Origin: Takakia lepidozioides
Taxonomy: Eukaryota > Streptophyta > Takakiopsida > Takakiales > Takakiaceae
Direction of reading: 5' to 3'
Length of the DNA: 64,000 bases
Assembly: GCA_030704615.1 (NCBI GenBank)
Contig: CM060733.1
Coordinates: forward strand, 7,874,001 to 7,938,000
Made by a program: the position numbers and the translations under genes. Under the pieces are notes generated by a model. That model was not told where the DNA came from. It made no database searches and was given only the letters and a program-made list of their open reading frames with translations. Below, one piece after another: positions 1-10,975 of this stretch (position 1 is the first letter of the stretch; each line of letters starts with the position of its first letter).

Positions 1-643
1 CAAAAGGAATGTACGACAGGAGGAATTTATCAGTAATGCTGTTTGGACTGCAAGGGAGATCCCTGATGTCAATGTTCATTTGCCCACTGTTCCTGGTCAT
101 CCGGCGATTGTGGATAGTGTTCAAACGGCCGGTCGAAGCTACACAATCTATGCACCTGCGACCACCTGGGCTTGTTGCGATTGTCCATGGGCTTTGAAGG
201 GTAACTTGTGCAAACATCAAATCCGCGTTCTTCAATTGATGAAGCCAAATCTGAAGGAAGGGCTTATTGTGAAGCTCTGTGGCACAAAGCTCGGGACCAT
301 TCATGGAGGTCTTCACATGTTGATGAAATCGGAACTTCCAGATATTGATGCAGAGGAGGAAGTTGTGAATCTAGCAGAGCCTACGGAGTGCTCAGCATCA
401 TCCCGGCGTGGTCGGCAGGAGCCATCGGATGTTTCATCAATTGAATCTGAGATGAAGTCCCTGTCGCTTCTTGGCAATGAGAGTGAAACAATGCGCAAAC
501 ATTTGCTTGCCGAGCTTCGTTGTGTTCGTGGGAGGCTGTCCACTTTACAAGTTAGAATCGACAAAGGTCTGTTGCACCCTCTTCAAGCAGTTCCATTCAT
601 AAAAATGATGATGGAAACAACATGTCCCTTGCCAGGAAAGTAG
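1..643 (+). pseudogene. MULE transposase C-terminal fragment (inverted copy)
   Basis: This is the 3' part of a Mutator-like transposase last exon, cut by the window edge. It is an inverted near-identical copy of the exon ending at 17905. It carries the SWIM zinc finger (CDCP...CKH, about bases 170-225) that binds zinc in MULE and FAR1-type transposases, then an acidic tail rich in Ser and Glu. Near 601-605 it has five A where the other copy has six. The frame therefore shifts and the last residues differ. The single-A change looks like a sequencing or polishing error as much as a mutation. Confidence 0.75.
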
Positions 644-2015
644 ATTTTGTAGACCGGTTCCGTAGTAAGTGACCATTGAGTCCATTGGCAATGACACTTA
701 CTTTGTGATCACCAAGTTTAATATGAAGTACATGTCTGTTCATGGGTTGTTATTCACTTTGCCATTCCATCCACATTCAACCTATGTAACCCACTCAATG
801 GGACACCCATGGGCCGGGGTGACACACCGCAGGGTTACACTGTCTGGGGTTTCATAACGTAACATAGCTCTACTTAGTGTAACTTGCATCTGTGGTACTC
901 CACACAGTGTAACACAGATGAGTGTGAACCTCTTCAGTGTAACTCATTGTGGTGTAACTCCAAGTGTAACTGCAATGTAACTATCAACAGTGTAACCTAG
1001 TATGTAACCCCATAGAATATTGCTGTCAGTGGTGTAACTCTGAGAACAATGTGACTACAATGTGACTACAGGGTCTGGGTTAGTCTGCCGGGGTTACATG
1101 ACCCTTCAATACAGAGTGGGAAGATGTTGAAGTCGAGCACCTTTAGTCACCAACACTAGCCCCTGTATGTGTACCCCTCTATGTGTAACCCAATTTGTGT
1201 GTAACCCATGGACGTGTAATCCATGAGATAGATAATCATTCCGTTCAACCTATGTTATGGACCAGTGTAGCCCTCCGGAGTGTAACTTGTTGTTGTGTAA
1301 CCCCAAGAAGTATGTATCCCGACCATATGTAACCCCCATTGATGTCACCCCATCGCATGTAACCCATTGTACAATTTGGGGTGCACGCTATAAACCCGAT
1401 GCTACATCACCCCATCTTATGTATCCCCACGACACGTAGCCCTTGTATAGGCAACCCTGCCCACTTTCATTGTGCACAGTGTAACTTAGAACTGTGTAAC
1501 CCTCTTGAGTGAGTGTAACCCAGTGTTGTAACTCCAAGAAGTATGTAGCCCGACCAGATGTTACCCCCACACTATTGTGACCCCATCGTATGTAACCCAT
1601 TGTACATAGCCCTCATGTATGTAACCCCATGTAGTATAAATCTGAGAACTTCAGTGCACAACACTTCAGTGCGAAAAAAATAAAAAATAAAACAAATGCG
1701 CATAGTCGAGGTGGGGTTACATGCCACGAAAGTATACTGTTTCAGCAACGTGACCCTGACATAGCCAGGTATGTAACCCATAAGTGTACCCCACGTTGTG
1801 AGACCCGGCATGGTGTAACCCATCACTTATGTGTGAACCCACAGAGTGTAAGCCCATTGCCCCAGGGCCCAAAGGTGTACCCAAGTACTTGTCTATGATT
1901 CCACTTCATGTAACCTTATAAGGTGTAACCCCATGTAAGCCCATTGCATGAAACCCAAACTATGAAGTGTTACGAACAAACCACATAGAAGCAAAAATGC
2001 ATCAAGAGACGCTAT
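644..2015. repeat. GTGTAACCC-motif spacer, inverted copy
   Basis: This AT-moderate spacer lies between the two convergent element genes. It is packed with degenerate GTGTAACCC words, some as GTGTAACTC. It is the inverted copy of 16555-17904. I see no convincing gene in it; the short ORFs are repeat translations. Confidence 0.7.
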
Positions 2016-5000
2016 TTATTTCTTTGGCCATCTGACCAAGTCTTTGTCCATCTCGTCACACAGCCAACTAATCATATGAGTACGGGAAGCTATCATGGTG
2101 ACTCGTTGAACCAACTTGCAGTAAACGCCCGCCTATGACGGGTTCGATCTTCTGTGGTTTCACATTGAACTTCCACTCCAAGTAAAATTGCACAAAACAA
2201 AGTGCATAATAGCCGCACTCCCAACAGCTCCGTTGTTGGGGGACACTGGCCTCAAACCATTCCATCCTCTCCATGACGTAACTGAAGTCATCAGATCCAG
2301 GCATGAAATCAAAGAACGCTATGGCAAAATTTCGCAAAATTCCTTCAATGAGTTTGGGTCGGGCAATGGTTTTATGGGAGTCCAAATGTACTATCCGACC
2401 TCGGCGCTCTAAAAACAGCTACACTCCAGTGATCACTGCAACACAAACAAAGCCGTTACGTCAGAATAGAAAAAAACATCTCCAATGAAACCCATGTGGT
2501 GTAAACCCAGTAGTGTAACCCTTTGTACTGTAACTCTAAACGGTGTTACACAACTAGTCAGCAGTCCACTAGTGCAACTCAGTCTAGAATAGAGGAGTGT
2601 AACCCAACATGCTCAGTCAATGCTGAAATTACTTACTCGAAGACAATAGGGATGACAACCACGTCCACAAGATCTCGATTCTTTGTGAACACCATCCCTC
2701 GGGCATCCTGAGTGTACCATTCTTGCACCAACCCGAATAGCGTCTGCAGATCGTTACCATTGGTACGCATGACATGCCATTGAAAAGGAGCACAGATGAC
2801 AAACTCAGGTGCGATAGCCTTAAACAATTTGGCCTCCAGAAGTTTGTTGTAAACCCGAGAGCAATGCATCTGTGACAGTTGCTCTTTTTTATACATCTCT
2901 CAAATCTGTCTCTTCCAAGTAAAAACTGTACGGACTAGAAGCCAGGAAGGCATCGCCATAATAAAACTTCACTTCGGGCGCCCCAGGAGGGTCCGACACC
3001 ATTCTGAACTTTGTCAAGTACCGTTGTTTTTAGTCTGCACAACAAACCGCACATTACGAACATTACGATGCATCATACAAGAGTTATAATCAATATTCAA
3101 AATCAGAAGGATCAAAGTAATGAGGTACCTCGAACGCTCCCGCAAGTGCTTCCAGGACCTCTTGCTGCTGGACAACGTCAACCTCCGAGACCCCTGCACT
3201 TTTGCCTTTCGGTTTGGTTCGCTGTTTTTTGGGTGCGACAAGAACAGATACTTCTTTGTCAGCGCTAGGGGGTTCAGCCAACCGCTTTCTTTGAGCAGGC
3301 GGCCGTTTGACCTCCTGGATTCTCTGCAACCCTGAGCAATGCCGCCGATAGGGGAATTTTTCTGAGCCAGAGGTGCCTTGTTTCTGAGTTTGCTGGCAAG
3401 TGCTGAAGACTGCACTCCNNNNNNNNNNNNNNNNNNNNNNNNNNNNNNNNNNNNNNNNNNNNNNNNNNNNNNNNNNNNNNNNNNNNNNNNNNNNNNNNNN
3501 NNNNNNNNNNNNNNNNNNNNNNNNNNNNNNNNNNNNNNNNNNNNNNNNNNNNNNNNNNNNNNNNNNNNNNNNNNNNNNNNNNNNNNNNNNNNNNNNNNNN
3601 NNNNNNNNNNNNNNNNNNNNNNNNNNNNNNNNNNNNNNNNNNNNNNNNNNNNNNNNNNNNNNNNNNNNNNNNNNNNNNNNNNNNNNNNNNNNNNNNNNNN
3701 NNNNNNNNNNNNNNNNNNNNNNNNNNNNNNNNNNNNNNNNNNNNNNNNNNNNNNNNNNNNNNNNNNNNNNNNNNNNNNNNNNNNNNNNNNNNNNNNNNNN
3801 NNNNNNNNNNNNNNNNNNNNNNNNNNNNNNNNNNNNNNNNNNNNNNNNNNNNNNNNNNNNNNNNNNNNNNNNNNNNNNNNNNNNNNNNNNNNNNNNNNNN
3901 NNNNNNNNNNNNNNNNNNCGCATTGAAGTCCATTTCTGTTGGTGATTCGCTGAAGAGGCCACAACACCAAGCTTGATAAACGATTCTCTCTGTTTGATCG
4001 CAAAGTGATGGCGGCGCGACGACGGCTTGCCTTGCAAAACTGTATAGCTCCGTTGATCTTAATTGACCGGTCACCCCACTCTTCTGTACTCAAACTATCG
4101 ATCTTAAGTCTTCGAGCTCAGAATCCAAGGTCGCAATTCCGTCACCAAGGTTGTGCAAAGTACATCAGACTAAAGATAGCGTACTCATCGACCAGGTCTT
4201 TCACTTTGAGGCCGTAAGAGCACTTTCCAGAAGTTCAGTCGTGAACCCCAACCTGGGATGCGTTTGGGAAACTGACCTGACCTGCATGATTTCTTACATC
4301 GTTGTGGGCTAGAATTCTCAAAAGGAGTGGTGGCGGTCCAATGTGCGGTTTGGTGAGATTTCCATTTGACTGATCAATCCTTCGGCAAAACCACGAGTGA
4401 ATTCCAACGGATGTGAACAACAAACCTTGATTCCATCTACAGTAATAGTGATGACAAGGAGATTTGAAGTTCTGGCATCGTCAAGGTCGGTATTGCCAAC
4501 AGCTAGTTCGTCCATCGTGTCATCATCATGTGAGGCTTGGCTCTCTCGATGGACTCGTGGAAGTCTCCCACCTTTTTTCTTTTTTCTCTTTGCTGCTTGG
4601 CATGTCAGGATGCCCCATGCTCTCTAAATACTCCTTCACCCGATTCAATCATATCATTAACGGACCATGATCGGCTGGGCAGTAAATGCCTTGTGGGCAG
4701 CAACACCACCTGTCCATATCATCGCTTCTAAGATGATATCGACCTCCCTGCGCAATACAGCGTGAGGGGTTACACCAGAGAAAAATGTTTACAGCACGAG
4801 GGTTACACATGAAAATGGGTTACAAACAAGATGGGCTACACGGGGTTACACAGAGGTGGGTTACACACCATAGGGGTTTTTAAAAGGGGTCCTCTGTAGG
4901 TGGGTTACACTCTGGTTACACGCCACAGGAGAGACAGGGGGGGTAAACACAAAGGGTTACATGGATAGACACAGCCCAAAATTTGAAAAACAAAGAAATG

Positions 5001-5820
5001 GCAGGGAATCCAACTTGATTGTCTGTCGATAGAACCCAACTTGATTTTGCAGCTGTCGCATGGACTGCGCCCTCGTCCTCGCGCAACAAATTCTTGGAAT
5101 GCCGGCCAAAACCCCTTCTCATTGACATTCGGAAATGGGAACTGAGGAATAAGGCCATGCGGTAGCAGAAGGATTGAGCCTGGAGTTCTCTTTCGCAAGA
5201 TGACCTGAGCTCCGGTTCCCCGGTTTGCAATGTTGATTTTTTTGCAATAGGGACAGGTAGAGGCGGGCTCAATCGCCGCTTGTCTCTCTCGTTAGAAACC
5301 TGCCGAATAGAAGGACCAGGGACACAGAAACAGCAGGAGCACTAGAAGATGGAACCTCTGTAGCAGAAATAGCCGAAGAAGGTACAACAGCAGGCACTTC
5401 AATAGGATCTCTTCAATCTCACCCAAAGCCACCTATTTTGCAGAATCCATGCATGATATGCATCAACAGAAGAAGCTGGAACATAATTCATCACATTTTC
5501 AACAGCCATGGCATGCTTGAGCTCCGCATCAGGAAACGGTTTTTGTTCCTTTCGGTCTGGCCATACATGCGGCCGTTCCATCGACAATATGCCGATTCAA
5601 TCTGCTCTTATCTACCTTTACTGCCCCACAATAAGGACATTTGAACTTAGGCCGGCCCTTTGCTCCCTCCACCTTGGCCTCTCTACACCTGGTGTGGCAG
5701 TACGCGATCATTGTAGCATGCTCATGCTCAGTGTACCAAAGCGAACTCGTTCGCCATCCCCTTTTTCAAGTGATCAAATGGAATAGTAGCCTCTCCAGGG
5801 AACAAATAACAATCAGCCAT
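2016..5820 (-). pseudogene. Inverted, gapped copy of the zinc-finger/Ulp1 protease gene
   Basis: This is a second copy of the five-exon gene annotated at 10976-16554, here on the minus strand. Matching exon segments are 5820-4961 (BED-like finger), 4747-3919, then 3418-3129 after the N gap, 3034-2637 and 2435-2016 (Ulp1 catalytic end). The gap removes most of the acidic repeat exon. Several exons have small indels relative to the intact copy: the last exon is one base shorter, and the first has extra dinucleotides near 5320 and 5410 and lost bases near 5205-5230. As written it cannot encode the full protein. Whether this is mutation or poor base calling cannot be told from the sequence. Confidence 0.7.
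3419..3918. other. Assembly gap (500 N)
   Basis: A run of exactly 500 N, the usual placeholder for a gap of unknown size. The flanks match 12872 and 15149 of the other copy, so the missing sequence there is 2276 bases. It corresponds to intron 2 and most of the repeat-rich exon 3. All open frames across this run are artefacts. Confidence 0.95.
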
Positions 5821-6469
5821 GACAAAAGAAAAAGCTGACAGAAGAGAAGAGAAGAGCAAGAGCAAGAAAAGACCAAGACAAGAGAATTCCGAAGAATGCA
5901 CAACAGGGAGCACGCACAGCAAGGAGTGCAGGAAGAATATGAATGGCTGCGAGAAGGGGAAAACTGAACAATGATCAAAGAACGAAGAACGAAGCTAGCT
6001 AGATGTCACCCGTAAGGCACGTCGGTTAAGCGAAAGACGGCGGGTTCATTAAAATCTGGCGGCTTGCAATCAATTATATCCGCACTGACTCACACGTGTA
6101 TGAGTTGCAATCCCGGTGTCACCCGAATAGCGAGTGTAACCCGTAACCCTACACTTGTGAGCGCGACAAACCGGCCATTATCTACTCGAATGCCAGGCAC
6201 GTCGAGTGTAACCCTCCGTCAGGTACCCAGATATGATGTAACCCTTCGTCACAACCTCATGTACCCCTAGTCTATGTGACTCCCGAACACAACATCGATG
6301 TAACCCTGTCATATCAAACCATTAGTATGCAACCTCCAGGTAAACATGGTCAATGTAATGCCCCCACCCATGTAACCCTAGCCTATGTGGCTCCGCGAGC
6401 GCAACATCCACGTAACCCATCAAACATGTCAACCCCATCTAAACCCTCCATACTAAACCGTCCTACCAA
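5821..6469 (-). repeat. 5' flank of the protease gene, inverted copy
   Basis: This is an inverted copy of 10330-10975: the presumed 5' leader of the protease gene followed by a GTGTAACCC-rich stretch. Homology to the other copy stops at the CCAAG near 6465-6470, exactly where the terminal repeat of the 17.4-kb element begins. Single-base losses relative to the other copy are frequent here, for example at 6120-6140. Confidence 0.65.
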
Positions 6470-6720
6470 GGAAGATAATAGGAATAATGTAAGAACTTAA
6501 TGCAAGCGCGTCAGGACGGTCTAGCCCTGACACCCGTACCCCGCGATTCTTCGCCTCCGGCAGACATCGAAAGGCAGCCGGCTGGGCTCGGTCAATCCCT
6601 CCCCACCCCCGCCCTCATCCATCGGCGTCGTCGCCCCCTGCGTCGTCGTTCTGCGACACCAGTCCGCCGCTTCCAGCAGTCCGCCAGTTCCCTGTAACCC
6701 CCGCCCCGGGTTCAACCATC
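6470..6720 (+). repeat. Left terminal inverted repeat, unique part
   Basis: About 250 bases that match the reverse complement of 23640-23905 with small differences. The outer 35 bases are AT-rich. They are followed by a GC-rich block containing CGTCAGGACGGT, CTCCGGCAGAC and CCCTCCCCACC. MULE transposases bind such terminal sequence. The short ORFs here are not convincing. Confidence 0.7.
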
Positions 6721-9668
6721 ACCCCCATGTACCCTCTGTAACTAACTCCGCCAGTGTAACCCACATTACCATGTAACCCTTTGTAACCCATATAACCCCA
6801 TGACCCTCTGTAACCCATGTAACCCTCTATAACACCGCAGAGTGTCACCACCCCCCACCCCTATGTAACCCTCTCCTACATGAACCCCTGTAACCTGTAC
6901 CCTTATAACACCGCAGAGTGTCACCCCCACCCCCTATGTAACCCTCACTACATGTAACCCTCTGTAACACTTTGCAACCCATGTAACCTATGTAACCCTC
7001 TGTAACAACCCCAGAGTGTCGCCCCCCTCACCCTTATTAACCTCACTCCATGTAACCCTCTGTAACCCATGTACCCTCTGTGACCCTTTGTAACCCTCAC
7101 CACGATGTAACCCTCTGTAACACCGCAGAGTGTCACCCTCACCCTATGTAACCCTCATTCCATGTAACCCTCTCTGACCCTCTGTAACCCTCACTCCATG
7201 TAACCCTGTGACCTCTATATCCCTCACCAGGTGTAACCCTTACCTCCATGTAACCCTCTGTAACACCGCAGAGTGTCACCCTCGCCACCATGTACCCTCA
7301 CTCCATGTAACCCTCACAAACCTCTGTGGCTCTGTAACCTATGTAACCCTCTGTAACACACCGTAGAGTGTCGTCCTCACCCCTTATGTAACCCTCTGTA
7401 ACCCATGTAACCACTCTGTGACCCTTTGTAACCCTCACCACCATGTAACCCTCTGTAACACCGCAGAGTGTCACCCTCACCCGTATTAACCCTCATTCCA
7501 TGTAACCCTCTCTGACCCTCTGTAACCCTCACTCCATGTAACCCTCTGTGACCTCTATATCCCTCACCAGGTGTAACCCTTACCACCATGTAACCCTCTG
7601 TAACACACGCAGAGTGTCACCCTCGCCACCATGTAACCCTCACTCCATGTAACCCTCACAAACCCTCTGTGGCTCTGTAACCTATGTAACCCTCTGTAAC
7701 ACCGTAGAGTGTCGTCCTCACCCCCTTATGTAACCCTCTGTAACCCATGTAACCCTCTGTGACCCTTTGTAACCCTCACCACCATGTAACCCTCTGTAAC
7801 ACCGCAGAGTGTCACCCTCACCCGTATGTAACCCTCATTCCATGTAACCCTCTCTGACCCTCTATAACCCTCACCACCATGTAACCCTCTGTAACCCATG
7901 TGACCCTCTATATCCCTCACCAGGTGTAACCCTTACCACCATGTAACCCTCTGTAACACCGCAGAGTGTCACCCTCGCCACCATGTAACCCTCCGTAACC
8001 CTCACAAACCCTTTGTGACACCGCAGAGTGTCACCCTCACCCCTTATGTAACCCTCACTCCATGTAACCCTCTGTAACCCTGTAACCCTCTGTGACCCTT
8101 GTAACTCACCACCATGTAACCCTCTGTAACACCGCAGAGTGTCACCCTCACCCCTATGTAACCTCATTCCATGTAACCCTCTCTGACCCTCTGTAACCCA
8201 TGTAACCCTCTCTGACCCTCTATAATCCCTCACCAGGTGTAACCCTTACCACCATGTAACCCTCTGTAACACCGCAGAGTGTCACCCTCGCCACCATGTA
8301 ACCCTCCGTAACCCACACAAACCCTCTGTAACACCGCAGAGTGTCACCCTCACCCCATGTAACCCTCACTCCATGTAACCCCTCTGAACCCTCCGTGGCT
8401 CTGTAACCCATGTAACCCTCTGTAACACCGTAGAGTGTCACCCTCACCCCTTATAAACCCTCACTCCATGTAACCCTCTGTAACCCATGTAACCCTCTGT
8501 GACCCTTTGTAACCCTCACCACCATGTAACCCTCTGTAACACCGCAGAGTGTCACCCTCACCCGTATGTAACCCTCACTCCATGTAACCCTCTCTGACCC
8601 TCTGTAACCCTCACCACCATGTAACCCTCACTCCATGTAACCCTCTGTGACCCTCGTATCCCTCACCAGGTGTAACCCTTACCACCATGTAACCCTCTGT
8701 AACACCGCAGAGTGTCACCCTCGCCACCATGTAACCCTCCGTAACCCTCACAAACCCTTTGTGACACCGCAGAGTGTCGCCCTCACCCTTATGTAACCCT
8801 CACTCCATGTAACCCTCTGTAACCCATGTAACCCTCTGTGACCCTTTGTAACCCTCACCACCATGTAACCCTCTGTAACACCGCAGAGTGTCACCCTCAC
8901 CCCTATGTAACCCTCATTCCATGTAACCCTCTGACCCTCTGTAACCCTCACCACCATGTAACCCTCTGTGACCCTCTATATCCCTCACCAGGTGTAACCC
9001 TTACCACCATGTAACCCTCTGTAACACCGCAGAGTGTCACCCTCGCCACCATGTAACCCTCCGTAACCCTCACAAACCCTTTGTGACACCGCAGAGTGTC
9101 GCCCTCACCCCTTATGTAACCCTCACTCCATGTAACCCTCTGTAATCCATGTAACCCTCTGTAACCCATGTAACCCTCTGTGACCCTTTGTAACCCTCAC
9201 CACCATGTAACCCTCTGTAACACCGCAGAGTGTCACCCTCACCCGTATGTAACCCTCATTCCATGTAACCCTCTTTGACCCTCTGTAACCCTCACCACCA
9301 TGTAACCCTCACTCCATGTAACCCTCTGTGACCCTCTATATCCCTCACCAGGTGTAACCCTTACCTCCATGTAACCCTCTGTAACACCGCAGAGTGTCAC
9401 CCTCGCCACCATGTAACCCTCACTCCATGTAACCCTCACAAACCCTCTGTGGCTCTGTAACCTATGTAACCCTCTGTAACACCGTAGAGTGTCGTCCTCA
9501 CCCCTTATGTAACCCTCTGTAACCCATGTAACCCTCTGTGACCCTTTGTAACCCTCACCACCATGTAACCCTCTGTAACACCGCAGAGTGTCACCCTCAC
9601 CCCTATGTAACCCTCACTCCATGTAACCCTCTCTGACCCTCTGTAACCCTCACCACCATGTAACCCTC
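6721..9668 (+). repeat. Left subterminal array of TGTAACCC units
   Basis: Nearly 3 kb of tandem degenerate TGTAACCC words are organised into a higher-order unit of roughly 110 bases. The unit is marked by about two dozen copies of a CACCGCAGAGTGTCACCCTC core. Spacing between cores varies from about 60 to 160 bases. It is the inverted counterpart of 21530-23640 but about 0.9 kb longer. Long open frames on the minus strand arise from the repeat and are not genes. Confidence 0.85.
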
Positions 9669-9760
9669 AGTATCACCGCCTCGTGTACATCATACACGTG
9701 TAAACTATCCGACGGCCGAATGGAGGTTTAAATAGAGGCCGAAACCCTAATTTGCTCTCT
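9669..9760 (+). promoter_or_regulatory. Candidate promoter just inside the left array
   Basis: The repeat array stops and a unique stretch follows. It has a TATA-like TTTAAATAG at 9727-9735 and then AAACCCTAA, a telo-box-like word common near plant transcription starts. It faces the zinc-finger/Ulp1 gene about 1.2 kb downstream. Use as that gene's promoter is inferred only. Confidence 0.3.
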
Positions 9761-9844
9761 CCATCCGTTTCCAGATTCTTAGCTCGCTCGTTTTTTTGCT
9801 TTGGGGCATCAGCTTTCTGCAATTCCCATGGTGCCCAATCGGCT

Positions 9845-10200
9845 TCACACATCAATGCGAAAGATTTGTAGTTCATTCAGTTCAGTATCGTCATCCCAGC
9901 AACATACAAGACAACTCTTTCCGTGCAACGATCCGTCAAATTTATTACCACGGTTTTCTCTACGATTGATACGGTTGTCTCTATTCTTTTTCTTTCTCAA
10001 TGTCATTCTTGTTGTTTTGTCACCGTCCCCGATGGCTATGGTATTCCTAAGATCCGCATTAGGAAAGGGTTTTGTTTCTTTCGGTCTAGCCATGCAAGCA
10101 GCCGCTCATTTGACGGGGTGCCCATTCACTCTCCTCTCGTGTATCTTTTGTTCACACACCAGCCGGGGCAGCCTACTCATCGCTATTATGGATGCAATAC
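9845..10200 (-). pseudogene. Diverged relic of the BED-like zinc-finger exon
   Basis: On the minus strand this reads a finger relic (CPGWC ... RVNGHPV, then a stop, then AAAC) followed by MARPKETKPFPNADL. The intact exon at about 11080-11280 reads CPYC ... RLNRHIV, TAAC and MARPKGTKPFPDAEL. The Cys and His spacing is roughly kept, but there is an in-frame stop and the later part has no match. It is an old inverted fragment of a related element inside the element's left portion. Confidence 0.55.
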
Positions 10201-10329
10201 GTATCGAATCATGCGTGTTTTGCAAGCACTGTCAACCGGTTACATGTCTGATGGTTTATATGACTACCTCACGTGTGGTATGGTTACACACAGGGGGTTA
10301 CACGGTGTTTTCTTTCTCAATACATGCTA

Positions 10330-10975
10330 GCTTGGTAGACGGTTTAGTAATGGAGGTTTAGATGGGTTGACATGTTTGATGGGTTACGTGGATGTTGCGC
10401 TCGCGGAGCCACATAGGCTAGGGTTACATGGGTGGGGCATTACATTGACCATGTTTACCTGGAGGTTGCATACTAATGGTTTGATATGACAGGGTTACAT
10501 CGATGTTGTGTTCGGGAGTCACATAGACTAGGGGTACATGAGGTTGTGACGAAGGGTTACATCATATCTGGGTACCTGACGGAGGGTTACACTCGACGTG
10601 CCTGGCATTCGAGTAATGGCCGGTTTGTCGCGCTCACAAGTGTAGGGTTACGGGTTACACTCCGCTATTCCGGGTGACACCGGGATTGCAACTCATACAC
10701 GTGTGAGTCAGTGCGGATATAATTGATTGCAAGCCGCCAGATTTTAATGAACCGCCGTCTTTCGCTTAACCGACGTGCCTTACGGGTGACATCTAGCTAG
10801 CTTCGTTCTTCGTTCTTTGATCATTGTTCAGTTTTCCCCTTCTCGCAGCCATTCATATTCTTCCTGCACTCCTTGCTGTGCGTGCTCCCTGTTGTGCATT
10901 CTTCGGAATTCTCTTGGTCTTGGTCTTTTCTTGCTCTTGCTCTTCTCTTCTCTTCTGTCAGCTTTTTCTTTTGTC
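10330..10975 (+). promoter_or_regulatory. GGGTTACA-rich 5' region of the Ulp1 gene
   Basis: A 5' flank or leader with GGGTTACA words up to about 10680. It is followed by a pyrimidine-rich stretch before the ATG at 10976. The open frame extends upstream to 10817, but the upstream residues are a hydrophobic pyrimidine-track translation, so the later ATG was preferred. The exact transcription start is unknown. Confidence 0.35.

Noticed and set aside
3014-4093. Long frames crossing the N gap
   Set aside because: They owe their length to 500 undefined bases.
6721-9668. Telomeric or centromeric satellite
   Set aside because: The word TGTAACCC is not the plant telomere repeat TTTAGGG, and the array is bounded by a transposon end and a matched inverted array.
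6721-9668. CRISPR-like array
   Set aside because: Units are degenerate and adjacent without unique spacers, and the genome is eukaryotic.
9801-10361. 186-codon plus-strand ORF upstream of the Ulp1 gene
   Set aside because: It overlaps a recognisable minus-strand finger relic and has a low-complexity hydrophobic translation.
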